Shown: positions 1-10,982, counted from the stretch's first letter. The stretch: 64,000 nucleotides of DNA from Cunninghamia lanceolata (GCA_027924645.1 BSBN01000297.1:4464001-4528000), one strand, 5' to 3'. Notes: a model not told the origin generated them from the sequence alone. Translations and numbers: made by a program.

Positions 1-261
1 CAATAGTGCTATGTGTGGATGCATCTTTCTAAGCTTTTGTTTGACTGGTTTCACACCTGGATCTAGTGGAAGATGATGCAGGATCAAGTTTGGGTCTAAC
101 CCTGGCATGTCTGCATATGACCAAGTGAAGTTACGTCTCTTTTCCTTGAAGAATGGTACAAACTTGGTCTTTTTTGGTGGAGTAAGAGATTTAGCAAAGT
201 GGATGATCTTGGGTTGTTCCTCTGTTCCAATGTTAACTGGTTCTGTCAGTTCCATAACAAT
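1..261 (-). pseudogene. pol: Reverse transcriptase N-terminal segment of X (partial)
   Basis: Read on the minus strand from 261 downward, this is the conserved entry into Gypsy reverse transcriptase. Motifs seen include FTWSYADMPGLDP, then LHHLPL and PGVKPVKQKLRKMHP, which precede the fingers domain in many plant Gypsy elements. It is in frame with the upstream linker through one TAG stop at 262-264. The catalytic palm lies beyond the window. The enzyme would copy element RNA into DNA in virus-like particles. Not functional here because of upstream stops. Confidence 0.85.
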
Positions 262-783
262 CTAAGACTTCTCCTGGTGCATGTCACTGGGGAGAGTGTC
301 AAGCCTTCCATCATTAGGTGCCACAGTTGGGTTTTCACCTTCAGATGCATCTTTTCTTTTTACTATTTTGGGATTTGACACTGCCGTAAAATGGTTTTCA
401 CCATCAGATCCAGTTTTTATTTTGATATTTTTGTGACTGGAAGGCTTGGCACCCTCTCCGAAATAAGCCATGGTATTAAGTTCAATAGAGAAACTAGCTT
501 TATGATCTCCTTTGGGTAGGTGGTCCCTAAGGTTGATATAGTCAATGTAAGCATCATCATTTTGGAACATGTCTAGTTGGGGAGTTCCTCGCAAATCCCA
601 GTTAATAAGCTCAGGATGTACAAGGGGGATGGAATTGGAGGATAGGCCTGATTCATTGATGGTGTGAATGGATATGCTAGGAGTATAGGAATGGGTGGTG
701 TTTGGGATGGTACCTTCCTCCAAGTTGTTTATTGCGATGGAATTTGAACCTTCCTTGAAAGGCATAATCTCAAAGATGGGCAA
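262..783 (-). pseudogene. pol: Protease-RT linker of X
   Basis: An open stretch of about 173 codons between the G-patch-like segment and reverse transcriptase. It has no catalytic motif I recognise. It is acidic and Ser/Asn/Thr-rich, like the variable spacer seen at this place in plant Gypsy polyproteins. It ends at a TAG (262-264), after which the same frame continues into RT. Its start is arbitrary: the frame joins the preceding segment by a one-base shift around 785-800. It was probably part of one gag-pol polyprotein. Confidence 0.6.
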
Positions 784-791
784 ATCAGACT

Positions 792-1358
792 CTAGTGTCT
801 ATTTGGTAGCATTTGTCCCTCATGGTAGGGGCTAAAAGTTTGGATGGTATCAACCTCTTTGTCATCATAGGAATGCTCTATTAGCTCATCCCACTCATAT
901 TCATTAGAATCTGTGTTGCTATCCTCTTGAAGTGTATGGATCATTTCTGCGAGACAAGCATTTTCTTTGGCTTTTCCCTTGCCTTTGTATCCTAGACCAT
1001 TTGTATTTCTAGCTAATGAGGATGAAGAAGGTTGAATGGGTTCTATGATTCCTTCTTTTCTGAGGCTGATGGGGCCTTGTCCTTCGTAACCCATTCTGTG
1101 TAGGATAGTTTCACCTTGCCCATAGAGTTCTATTGGGAGCCTAGGTGGTTCTTGTGATGTGCTCTCTTCTTCTGTATAAAGCCACTGTAAGAGATCTCTT
1201 TCTTCTGTTTCATTAGATAAGGTCCCCCATTTTACAAAGGGAGTTGCAGGAGCTATAGGTGCAAATGGCTTTGGAAAATGTTTGGGTTGGCCAAAAGATC
1301 GAGGAGACAAGGGCATCTTGGCTAGATTGAGGCTATGCTCTATGGAGTATTCTCCCAT
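792..1358 (-). pseudogene. pol: G-patch-like segment of X polyprotein
   Basis: This frame continues the protease frame after one TAG stop at 1425-1427. Residues about 88-135 carry a glycine pattern, MGYEGQGPISLRKEGI followed by NGLGYKGKGK, like the G-patch found between protease and RT in some plant Gypsy polyproteins. G-patch domains often contact RNA or helicases, but the role here is unknown. The N-terminal third is proline-rich. The frame ends at a TAG (792-794). A similar segment is in element Y at 10305-10982, which supports relatedness of X and Y. Confidence 0.65.
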
Positions 1359-1424
1359 TATGCTTTCTTTTATGGTAATTTTTTGCTCTTTAGGCCTTGA
1401 TGAGGAGGCTTTGGTAGTATGGTC

Positions 1425-2138
1425 CTAATGTGGGATAGGGGATATAGATGCTCTATTGTTTGGTATGATGTAATCAAGTTTGGCAAGGAAGGAGTTGCAA
1501 TGCTGGAAGGGCTCAGGGTCGCCTTGGATGGTGACTTGCTTGTTGTTGTGTGGGAATTTTATGCATTGGTGATAGGTCGAGGGGACAACTTTCATGGCAT
1601 AAATCCATGGTCTCCCTAGAAGAATATTATAAGTGAGCTCCCTATCAAGGACTTGGCACACAACATCTTTTATTATTGGTCCCACTTGTATGGGTAGGAC
1701 TACTGTTCCCTTTGTAGTTCTCTCTTCCTCATCATATGCTTTTATAGTAATTTTCTTCCTTGGATCAACTACCCTTTCGGAGAACCCTAATGCAAGGACC
1801 AGCTTTAACGTGCAAATATTTAAACTGTCTCCCCCATCAATGAGAACCCTCTTGATGTAGTGTTTGTGTATGAAGGAGATAATATGTAGAGGGGTGTTAT
1901 GTGGTTGAGACACAGAGAGGTCATCTTGCTCGGTAAATGAAATGGAGCTTGAGGAAGTCAGATTTCCTACCATGGTCTGATACTTCTCTTGGTCCAGGTT
2001 AGTGGGGACAGTGGTTTCCACTAAGGCTTTCTCAAGGATCTCCTTATGGGAAGGAGATAGACACAACAACTCCAAGATTGAAATGTGGGCCAGAGTTTTC
2101 TGTAACTGGTCTATGATGTTATACTGACGGAAGTTAGA
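1425..2138 (-). pseudogene. pol: Retropepsin-like aspartic protease of X
   Basis: The frame is continuous with gag except for one TAA at 2139-2141. It opens with a conserved spacer (IIDQLQKT, then ILELLCLSP) that lies before plant Gypsy proteases. The catalytic loop reads VLIDGGDSLNI; the usual D-S/T-G triad has become D-G-G, so activity is doubtful. The flap and C-terminal part end with the typical LLGRPWI motif. The enzyme would cut the Gag-Pol polyprotein. A TAG at 1425-1427 ends the frame. Family assignment is firm; activity is lost. Confidence 0.85.
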
Positions 2139-3857
2139 TTAAGGCAGAGACAACCTTGGAGGGGTGGTATTGAGTGTGACTTTACCACTGCAGGTAATGA
2201 TACTACAACCAGGTCTGTTAGGTATTGATTGTTGGTTGGGTGTGATGACATTGATTTTCGAGACATTCTCAGATAGGCAATTGATGGTATAGTCAAATGG
2301 CACACTTACATAGTTGGCATTGCTATTCCCACTATTTTGATTTGGCTTGTTGTGATTCTTGTTGTTGTTACCATTGTTGTTGTTGTTATTTTTATTGTTG
2401 TGGCCACGATTGTTATTGTTTTTATATGGCCTGTCGTGATTAAGAAGTGGATCCCTATAGGCAACATGAGTTTCATTGAAGGTATGCTGTTGGGTTCCTC
2501 CCTGGTTTCGATCTAGCACATCTTGTATGACATTTTTGAGGCAGATGTAGTTGTTGGTTGTATGCCCCCTACCTCGATGATATTCACAATAGTCTGTGTC
2601 TTTCCAATAGGGGGGTTTGACTATAGGCTCATATTCACTTGTTGGTGGTAGAGAGATTTCATTGTTAGCCAACAACTTCCTTAGTGTGGACTCTTGTGAC
2701 TCACCCAACGATGTGAATTTTCTCCTTGGATTTGAACTGAACCAAGGTCGGGGCTCCCAAGAGGGTGGTTTATTGAGCATACCATTGTTTGTTTCTCCTT
2801 TAAGAGTGAATATGGGTTGTTGCTTGGGAGCTGCTGCCTTGGCATCTACTACCCCATCATTGACCACATTCTTATTTTTGGTCCAAAACTTTGATTTATT
2901 AGTTGAGTAATTGGAGGTAGGTGTGTCCTTATATAACTTGATTTGCCCCTTGGCTATGATAGCTTTATCAATGAACAATCCCATTTCAATGACTTTGGAG
3001 AATGATGTAGGGCATTGTATTAGTATTTGATAGCTAAGATCGTTATTGAGGTTATGGACAAACATCTCCATTAGCTGTTTCTCAGGCATATCATAGGAGC
3101 ACTTACTTGTTAGTTGTCTCCATCGTTGTAGGAAAGTGGCAAATGATTCACCACTCTTTTGTTTGGTGTTGTATAAATCTAGCATAGATACCTCATGCTC
3201 GATATTGTAAGAGAAATGCATGATAAATTTGTTGACAAGTTCATCAAAGGATTTGATGCCTGGTGGGAGGTGTGAAAACCACTCCATAGCTTGACTACCC
3301 AAAGATCTAGGGAAAAGTCTCATTAAGTAGGTCTCATCGTGAGCTACTTCCATGCATGCTGCGTTGAATTCCCTAATATGATCTCTAGGGTCCCCTTTCC
3401 CTTTGTACTTATCTAATTTAGGAACTTCGAATCGAAAGGGAAAGGGTGCCATGTTTAGACTTTTGTCAAAGGGGTATGGTGCGATATCCTCCAAGGAGTA
3501 AGTTTTTGTGTTTGTACCCGTCTTGAGATTTGACATTTCTTGTTTGAGGCACTCAAGTTGTTTCCTCATGTCTTCCATGGTTTTCTTTTCTCTATCCTCT
3601 GCATTTGAGTCTAGGGTTTTCTTTCCTTTTTCAGGAGCATTTTCTGCATGTTCTTGGATTGTGCGTACATCAAAATCTGCAGGGAGTTTAATTCCAAGAT
3701 TAGTGAGGTAATAGAAATACTTATGAGGGTCCTCATGGAGCACCTTTTCTAACATGTGTTGGAATTTCCTACTTTGGATGTGTTCTTGGTAATCTTCGTG
3801 AGAAAATTCTTCATCACTATCATGAGGGGTGATGATGTGGTTGGATGAGCTGGCCAT
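2139..3857 (-). CDS. gag: Gag capsid protein of Gypsy element X
   Basis: An open frame of 572 codons starting at the ATG at 3857, the first start after the leader. Residues about 155-290 match the plant Gypsy Gag core: GDPRDHIREF, then AMEWFSHLPPG and a long helical segment. Around residues 425-445 is the zinc-binding-like YCEYHRGRGHTTNNYIC, used in these elements in place of a classic CCHC knuckle. Residues about 490-530 are Asn-rich. Gag would form the cytoplasmic particle that packages element RNA. The frame is intact to a TAA, after which protease follows in the same frame, so the TAA probably replaced a sense codon. Confidence 0.9.
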   Translation of the reverse strand: MASSSNHIITPHDSDEEFSHEDYQEHIQSRKFQHMLEKVLHEDPHKYFYYLTNLGIKLPADFDVRTIQEHAENAPEKGKKTLDSNAEDREKKTMEDMRKQLECLKQEMSNLKTGTNTKTYSLEDIAPYPFDKSLNMAPFPFRFEVPKLDKYKGKGDPRDHIREFNAACMEVAHDETYLMRLFPRSLGSQAMEWFSHLPPGIKSFDELVNKFIMHFSYNIEHEVSMLDLYNTKQKSGESFATFLQRWRQLTSKCSYDMPEKQLMEMFVHNLNNDLSYQILIQCPTSFSKVIEMGLFIDKAIIAKGQIKLYKDTPTSNYSTNKSKFWTKNKNVVNDGVVDAKAAAPKQQPIFTLKGETNNGMLNKPPSWEPRPWFSSNPRRKFTSLGESQESTLRKLLANNEISLPPTSEYEPIVKPPYWKDTDYCEYHRGRGHTTNNYICLKNVIQDVLDRNQGGTQQHTFNETHVAYRDPLLNHDRPYKNNNNRGHNNKNNNNNNGNNNKNHNKPNQNSGNSNANYVSVPFDYTINCLSENVSKINVITPNQQSIPNRPGCSIITCSGKVTLNTTPPRLSLP

Positions 3858-4384
3858 TTCAAGTTATTTTTTATACTAAGATCTAGTAAGAACCATGCAA
3901 GGTGACATGAGATGAAGTGGACTGGGACTAGAAATTTTGGCAAGGTGCCGACTGAAACTATTGTGAATAGGATATCTAGGAAGGGACTTGGACAAAGGAT
4001 TTTTTTCGCTCAATGACTTGAAGCAAGACGATTGACACAAGATGGTAGCCACCAGTAAGAGTACTCGATACCTATCTTACTATATAGGGACTAGTCATGC
4101 AACGAGACTACTAGCAAGGTTCTGTGACCTACTGGGCTTACGTGAATTCACAAAGGGTACGGAAAAGGGACCTATGTCGAACTGATATGGAATAAACTGA
4201 CTTTGGGACAAGAGAGGTTTTGACAGAAGGTGAATGGGATGACTAACAAAAGAGAGGTATTTGGGTGAAATGGACAAGGACTGACTGTAAGGTTGAATCT
4301 GATCTCTGAATGCGAAGCTAGGCTCAAATGGGTACTCAAAATAGGTAAAATTGTTTCCTTAAAAATAGTGCAAGTACTCAGTGT

Positions 4385-4530
4385 TGTGGATGCGCAGCAG
4401 GAATGCACATATGTGCAGGAGGAATGCACATATGCGCAGGAAGTTGACACAAATGTGCTGCACTAGTGAAGTATAAATGTGCAGTAACAGTATGCATATG
4501 CGCAGCAAGTCGACGTAAATGCGTAGGGAA
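4385..4530. repeat. Dispersed ATATGCGCAG-type short repeats
   Basis: A 10-11 bp motif close to CATATGCGCAG recurs several times with variants such as CATATGTGCAG, separated by roughly 15-35 bp. It lies in X's leader. Function unknown; it could be replication slippage. Confidence 0.5.
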
Positions 4531-5244
4531 AAAAATATATGCACAACTTTGGCTTTTTTTTGTAAATTTTTGGAATTTTTCTATTGTTTATGGTATTTGT
4601 GGCTAAAAAAAAGGTCTTCTTGATCTGATTTTACGAATTAACAACAAGAAAACACAACAAGCACAAAGAATATTTTATAGTTTTTTCATTATTTTTGTGG
4701 TTTTTCTGACTCTATTTTGGACTAACAGGAACAAAAGCAAGCACAAAGATCCTAGGCTAGAAATGGATTACAAGGGTTTTTGGCCATTAGAACAAGGAGT
4801 TTTTAATGTAGGCAACCATTCGAGTGGTTACACATGCGATAGCACTACTCTCCGTTATGGAGTCTCCTAGCCTACAAGGGTTGCGCCTTGGAGGGTTTTG
4901 GGGGAGGTTGGTTGTCAGTGTAACACAACTTCACTCATTGTTTGAAGCTTTCACTCCAAACATAATTTATTTATAGTGGCTTGGAAGGACTTGGTGTCTA
5001 GCCTATTACCACTTAGGGTCGTTCCTACTTGGATAAGCGTATGAAAGAGCAGGCCCCTCTAAAGGAAAAACACATGCGAAAATGATACTTCTGGCATTTT
5101 GGTCAGCCAAGATAGGGGAGAGCATAGTCCTTGTATCATTCCCAAAAACACAGTATACAGTGGTTCTTTTCCTTTAGTTAAAATGAAAAAAAACTAGATG
5201 AGCTATCTACTTGGGCAAGCACAGAACGTTGAAGTGAGTAGCAA

Positions 5245-5438
5245 GATAGTAGTGGTCCAATTTTAACCAAGATAGCAATGATGAATTCAATTTTAATCCA
5301 CAATAGCATGAGTTGTTAACTTTGAAGTGTTGATCAATCGAGATAGTAGTGGTTTAGTTTTAACCCAGATAGCAATGATGAGTTCAATTTTAATCCACGA
5401 TAGCCTGAATTGTTAACTTTGAAGTATTTAAACAGATA
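5245..5438. repeat. Two-copy tandem repeat, about 97 bp unit
   Basis: The block beginning GATAGTAGTGG at 5245 is repeated from 5342 with a few substitutions. Each unit contains GATAGCAATGATGA and TTAACTTTGAAGT. A partial third GATAGCAATG follows near 5443. It lies in X's leader. Confidence 0.75.
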
Positions 5439-6462
5439 GCAATGTTCATTCCCATTTGTAAGATAGCAATGATCTAACAAAAGAAGATAGCAATATGCAA
5501 ATATAGCCATGGTTAAATTACTTTCTTCCTAGCTATGGACTACGTGATATTGGCATGTATGCATTTGTGCTTTCCTAATTAGAGTTAGATGCAAATTGTA
5601 TGAACAATGGGTTACTCCTTCCTAATTAGAAGTAGATGGGAATCTTATGTCAGGTGTATGATAATGCCTAACAATCTTGTTCAACATTTAGGAAAAATGA
5701 TGGTTTTCAGTGGATGTTTTTGCACCAAACTGGATTAGCAAAAGTTGAATCAAAAATTTTGTAAGTCAAAGGATTAGGTGCAAAACATATAATCTAAAAA
5801 TTTTCATGAAAATATGATTGTTGAAAGCAAAAATAGATATGAAAATCAGAATCCACACGAAATTCTATGATGTTTAAAAAAAAAATTGCATGAAAATTCG
5901 ATGAAAGATGTCCAAGTTATGGTCGTTTGAAGTTGTCAAGGTAAAGTCAACTTTGACTGATTATACCTGTTGATATTGACCTAGTGAGCTAAAAATACCT
6001 ATACCGTTGTGAAATTCATCAAATTAGCTTCCAACAACTATAAATTTGGGAAAATCTGATACTCCTACAAAAAGTTATGCCCAAGAGAAAAAAAATCCTA
6101 TTTTGCTAAGTGTAAAAGAAAAAAATAACTCCCTTCTATGGCTTTTTTTTTATATTTTTTTTTTATTTTCCTAAAGTGAAAAGGTTAAAATGAAATAACA
6201 ATAAAATCTAATGTCATTTTTTTTTTGCAAAAAAAAAAAAAAAACATTGGAAAGTAAAAAAATTTTCAAAAAATTTCAAATAGCAAAACTAGAGAAATTA
6301 TATGTGATTTCTTATCTTCGAGGCCTTCTGGACTCAATGGTGAGCTTGGTTTATGCGTAGGAGGCCGTTTGTGAGAGTCGATGTCCGAATGTACTCTAAA
6401 ATACCCCTGAATCCTGCGACAACAACATTCAAAGCCAAACACTTACAAACAAGATGGGGGTT

Positions 6463-6480
6463 AGATCACGATGGGTGCCA
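6463..6480 (-). other. Primer binding site of X
   Basis: On the minus strand TGGCACCCATCGTGATCT begins three bases after the LTR end at 6484. The TGG start and position fit the 18-nt tRNA primer site. I cannot name the tRNA with certainty. Confidence 0.7.
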
Positions 6481-6835
6481 AAATGTTAATGGGTAAATGG
6501 ATTGATCAATTAAGATAATTAAACCCAAACATCAATGAAATATGCAAATAATAGCTATAAATAAATGAAGTACAAACTTACAAAACCTGTTACCCTGCGG
6601 CTTCCATTGTTTGCCTATCTTTTTTTGATCTTGATTGTGAAGCCCTCAGAAGCTTTCCTTGCTTGCTTGCTTGTTGAAGATGACAAAGGAAGAATGGCTT
6701 TGATACCTGTTTGTGTTGAATGTGAGCTTCCAACACCTGATAATAGAGGATACTAGAAATAGAGAGAAGAAGAGAAATTTGGGTATAGTTATTGTGCAAG
6801 ATCAAATCCTTCCCTAATGGCTTCGAAGAGGGTTC

Positions 6836-6843
6836 TATTTATA
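6836..6843 (-). promoter_or_regulatory. TATA box in X LTR
   Basis: The minus strand reads CTATAAATAG here. It is placed to start a transcript that runs through the LTR end and primer site into gag, as expected at a U3-R boundary. Confidence 0.65.
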
Positions 6844-6970
6844 GATTTTCTGAAAATAGAATGGAGGGTGAGGATCAAAAGATGAGATCAATGGCTCTCA
6901 TTTTTTGTGAATCTTTAATTCATAATGGATGAATTAAAAATTCTTTATTTGAGAAGAGTGGATTATGACA

Positions 6971-7313
6971 ATTGAATTAAGAATTCAATAGTGGAGGATA
7001 GTGCGGAATAATTGAATTAAAGATTCAATGAATGGAGAATAGTAGGGAACAATTGAATTAAGAATTCAATAGTGGAGGATAGTGGGGAATAATTGAATTA
7101 AAGATTCAATGAGTGGAGAATAATGGGGAACAATTGAATTAAAGATTCAATGAGTGGAGAATAGTGGGGAACAATTGAATTAAAGATTCAATGAGTGGAG
7201 AATAGTGGGGAACAATTGAATTAAAGATTCAATGAGAGGAGAATAGTGGGGAACAATTGAATTAAAGATTCAATAGTGGAGGATAGTGGGGAACAATTGA
7301 ATTAAAGATTCAT
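6971..7313. repeat. Tandem array of 40-41 bp units in X LTR
   Basis: Eight full units and one partial begin at 6971, 7011, 7052, 7092, 7133, 7174, 7215, 7256 and 7296. Each opens with ATTGAATTAAAGATTCAAT, a near-palindrome, followed by a G/A-rich spacer such as GAGTGGAGAATAGTGGGGAA. Most units are nearly identical. It lies in U3, so it may act like an enhancer array; that is inference. Confidence 0.9.
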
Positions 7314-7601
7314 TTTTGGATTTTGGAGGATATTAGCTAATTAAATATTAAGAATATTTAATTATATGTGCAACATGGTGAGGTGGAAGGGATGAGGTGG
7401 AAAGATAAGGTGGATTTAGGACTTGAGACATTAGAAGAATTTAGGGAATTTAATTAAATAAAATGATTTTATTTAATTGTAGGATAATGAACCAATCAAA
7501 TAAACCTATAATATTTATTTAATTGATAGAAAAAAATATGAATTAAGATAAATATTAGAATATTTACTTAATTCAACCTGACCCAATTTTAGGTGTCTAC
7601 A

Positions 7602-7783
7602 GGATGAACTAGGTCCTAGGGATAAATGGGATTAAGTGGGATGAGGTTAGATCAACTAGGATGAACTCGGACCTAGGTGACATATACAATTTCGTGTCAA
7701 CAAGGTGTTGTGTAACCAAGACCTAGGGCAAAGACATACAAAGTCATGTGTAAACAAGACCTAGACAATTTTCAATGTCTACA
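7602..7783 (-). repeat. 3' LTR fragment of Y, cut by X
   Basis: Minus strand TGTAGACATTGAAAATTGTC starts at 7783. The fragment aligns with the first ~183 bp of the LTR at 57204-58085 and stops exactly where X begins. Confidence 0.88.
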
Positions 7784-7798
7784 TTTGTCCCTCTTTGA
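7784..7798 (-). other. Polypurine tract of Y
   Basis: The minus strand reads TCAAAGAGGGACAAA directly before the LTR start TGTAGACATT. This is the expected plus-strand primer position and confirms that 7783 is the start of a 3' LTR. Confidence 0.75.
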
Positions 7799-10304
7799 GA
7801 TGATGTTGCGAGATGATAAGATTTAAGTCGAGTAACATCATTTTAGAGAAGTTAAGGAAATGGCTAGAGGAAAAGGATAGGATGATGATGCCCCCTCTAG
7901 AGGATAGGCGGGTTCGACAAACATAGGTAGGCTCTTGAAATGAAAGGATTGGCTAAGGAAGGAAGATAAGGGAATGGATAGAAGAAGGGATGGATGTGTT
8001 ATGTTGCAATGAAAGTGAGCAACCATGATGTTTGATATAGCATGAGACGTTCTGCACCAAGATATAAGGACCAAGATGATGATGTGTCTCGTGCCCCAAC
8101 ATAATACAACATTGTCTAGATACAAGATATGAATATTAGTTGGATTGGATGTGATACAAATGCAAGATAAAAATATAACACACACAAGTAAGAAAGCAAG
8201 CATGCACAAATGATACAAAAACAAACAAGGTATTGCCATTTTTAAGTTGTAAATGAATGATTAAGTGATTGATTGACGATAGTGTTGTCATTGTGGGGAA
8301 CAATATATCCCTAGATCAACACAAGGATGTGGGAACGATATATCCCATTGATGATGATGATTGATTGGTTGATTTTGCTTCGAACAAGAATAGGACCAAG
8401 TCCAAGGATGCAATTGGATAACTTGGCAAGATTGATTAATTTGATTGGTATGGATTAATGATGACTTGCATTTGGATCATTGCCTGGATTAATTGATAAG
8501 GATGAAATGAAAGAAGTGATTTGAAGGAGATTGATTTGATGAAGTGATGAAGATAGATGATAGAAGAATGATGAAAGAAGAAAGAGGAATATCATCTTGT
8601 GCCTGAATCTAAACACTTCTTTCATGCTCTAGATTGCCTACATACTTGTTTCCACAAGATCAAGGCACGTAATGATAGAGATGAGATGTAGTTTTGATTT
8701 GTGTTTTATTGATGGTGATGATATGGATTGGAGTGATGTGATTATAGATTGATAGATTAGCTTGATTTGATAATTTGATTGGATTTGTTTTGATGGATTT
8801 GATGCAATGGATTGATTGATTGGGATTGATTTGATTGGAAGAATGTGATTTTGATGATTTGATTTGGAATGGTTTTATTTCTTAGATTTTGTTGGATTTT
8901 TTTTTTTGGATTTTTTGACATATTTTGATTTTTTTGTCTTTTTGGGAATATTTTATTTTTTGGGGTTTTTTGAAATGTTTTGATTTTTGGGTGTTTGAAA
9001 TGTTTTGAAACATTGGCATTAGATGATCATTTTGATAGCCTTTATGCTAGGTACCAATGACAAGGGGGAAACCAAGTCTAGGTGCAAGGGAATGAATGAG
9101 ATTGGACAAAAGGATGGACAATAGTGGATGGATGAAAGGGTCATGATAAATGGATGGATAAAGGAATTTACGATAGTGGATAGGATGAAAAACTCACAAT
9201 GGATGTATGCATAAGGATGTGATCTCCAAAGGCTATGTCACATATGAATAACATGCCCCATTCTAGATAGTAAACTTAGGATTTTTCAGGACAATGCTTA
9301 AGGCAATAGGATGATAGGATTTGACATGACAAAGCTTATGACTTAGATGAATGGGTTTGTTTGGAAAGGATGGAAAAATAGGTAATGGCAAGAGGATAAT
9401 GATAGGATGGGTTGGATGGGATGAGGTACATCAAGAGATATCCAAAACATGTTTAACATTGTTGCCCCCACATCTTTATCAAGATCAAAAGAGGAAGGGA
9501 GAATGAATGGACTCGATATGATAGGAATGCATATGGAAATGGTATGAAAATGGTATGATAGTTTGGAAAAGGATGAGACAAGGTGCCCCCAAGTGTAAGT
9601 GGCATAGAAGAACAACCTACACATGATGCTTATTTGCTAGGTTTTCATCATGGTACTTATCCAAGGTGCCTATTTACCAGGGTTTCACCATTGGATGAAG
9701 GGATTTATCTTTACTTTTTTTAAAATTTTTTTAAATTTTTTTTCCTTTTGAGTGGGAAAGGGGGGATATGGGTGAAAGGGACTCAAGTGCCTAGTGCCAT
9801 GAAAAGTGATAGTCCCACTGGAGAGGAATGTCACATGGACCATGTCAAATGTGATCATCGATGTTGGTAGGGAGATGACATGAAAGTGAGATGGATTAGG
9901 TAGATAGTGGATTATGATGTGGATTATGTAGGGGTGAAAGTTGATTATGATGTGGATTATGAAAAGGATGGATGAAAGGCTTATGCCAAAGCATGGACCA
10001 TAGGAAGGTGATTGGGATGGTATGTAGGATAATAGATGAAAGGCGAGGAGATGGAGGTATGTGGAAATGTTGTGGAATGGAAGGGAATCATGACCAACGG
10101 TTGCACACACCATGATAAACATTGAAGCTTTTGATTGGATGGTGGTGTGAGAAGTGGTGGTGATGTTTTCTTAGGAGATGGATGATTTAGGACTTTTGGA
10201 ACCCACATGGACTTTGTATTTTTTTGACTTTTGCTTTTCATGTTGGATGTTTGAAATGTTTGAATGGAATGGCATTTTTGAATGGAGGGGGATGGTTGGG
10301 ATTT
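7799..10304. other. C-poor low-complexity 3' internal region of Y
   Basis: About 2.5 kb in which the plus strand has very few cytosines and is dominated by GGAT, GATT and TGATG words, for example the GATTGATT-rich stretch 8240-8900. The minus strand is therefore pyrimidine-rich and gives long but meaningless open frames. No protein motif was seen. It lies between Y's coding remnants and the polypurine tract. Confidence 0.7.
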
Positions 10305-10982
10305 TTAGGATGTGGATGCCTCAATTGACTTGTTTGATTTTTGTTTAGGTACCCATATCATTTTAGTTTTGGACTTTTGTTGTGAAGGTATGGGCTTGGA
10401 TGAATTTTTGAATGTACCTTGCTTTGAATTTTGGGATTGATTTCCTAAGGCATTAGGACCCTTAGGATTTTTGGCTTTATGTAAGGAGGCATCCAAATGT
10501 TTATTTTTGAATCCCGTGTGGTGGATGAAATGAGTGGAAGCTCTATGTTTAGACAATGTGTGCATTTGTTGGTCATGATTAGGATATTTAGGGTATTTAT
10601 GAATAATTGGGAGCAATGGAAGTAAAGTGGATGGTGGAAGGTGAATGGTCACATGTTTTTGACATTTGTAGGATGAGGGAGGTGGAATGGAAATGTATGT
10701 TTTAGGAATATGATGGGGTTTATGATAGAAGGAAGTGGATTTAGGAAGTGTGGAGGAAGTACCAACATCATTAGATTGTTGACCTTGGGCTATGTATCCA
10801 AGGCCAAATGAGCGAGGAGGGACCTTGACATGGATTGGCTCCAAAATGCCATGTTCATGTAGGCCTAAACCTTTGCCTTGGTAGTTCATATTTTGGAGCA
10901 TGTAATTGACTATAGGACTAGGTGTAGTTTGGACACTAGACTTGAGTTGATTATTGGTTGTTGGTGTTCTAAGGAAGAACAC
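10305..10982 (-). pseudogene. G-patch-like polyprotein fragment of Y
   Basis: A frame of 225 codons. Residues about 28-70 show MNYQGKGLGLHEHGILEPI then FGLGYIAQG, close in pattern to the G-patch-like segment of element X (792-1358). The rest is rich in Pro, His, Ser and Lys, with no protease, RT or integrase motif. Downstream toward the 3' LTR there is only low-complexity DNA. It is probably the remnant of the protease-RT linker of an ancestral Gypsy polyprotein whose enzyme domains were lost. It is in a different frame from the preceding segment 11024-12076. Confidence 0.55.

Larger units (their letters stand above)
3858..6462 (-). other. 5' leader of element X, non-coding
   Basis: About 2.6 kb between the primer site and the gag start with no convincing coding sequence. 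It holds an ATATGCGCAG-type repeat (4385-4530), a two-copy tandem repeat (5245-5438) and A/T homopolymers at 6140-6250. Short stretches near 5860-5960 (ATTCTATG, then AAAGTCAACTTTGACT) resemble the leader of element Y near 55735-55840, so the two leaders are distant relatives. Confidence 0.65.
1..7601 (-). mobile_element. Gypsy-type LTR retrotransposon X, 3' part beyond window
   Basis: A Ty3/gypsy element read right to left. Its 5' LTR is 6484-7601, the primer site follows at 6463-6480, and gag, protease, a G-patch-like linker and the start of reverse transcriptase run to the left edge. The rest of pol and the 3' LTR lie outside. The coding path has in-frame stops at 2139, 1425, 792 and 262 and one frameshift near 785-800, so this copy is dead. 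Immediately right of 7601 the sequence becomes the 3' LTR of element Y, so X inserted into that LTR. The target duplication cannot be checked because the left end is missing. Confidence 0.9.
6484..7601 (-). repeat. 5' LTR of element X (1,118 bp)
   Basis: On the minus strand the LTR starts TGTAGACACC at 7601 and ends CATTAACA at 6484, then comes the primer site. It holds a TATA box (6836-6843) and a nine-copy tandem array (6971-7313), which on the minus strand lies upstream of the TATA box, in U3. Its first bases resemble those of element Y's LTR (TGTAGACACT). The partner LTR is outside the window. Confidence 0.85.

Noticed and set aside
1425..2141. Stop-codon readthrough or recoding between gag, protease and linker of X (single TAA, TAG, TAG in one frame)
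   Set aside because: Single in-frame TAG stops occur at random places in all old elements here, and paired LTR copies show many are CAG in the other copy. Mutation is the simpler explanation.
4095..4544. Cys/Ser/His-rich minus-strand frames
   Set aside because: They are translations of the ATATGCGCAG repeats in X's leader.
6971..7313. CRISPR-like array
   Set aside because: Units are contiguous with no unique spacers and lie in a plant LTR; it is a simple tandem repeat.
7838..10241. Several minus-strand frames of 86-145 codons in Y
   Set aside because: They result from the C-poor, stop-poor composition; the predicted proteins are low complexity and overlap each other.
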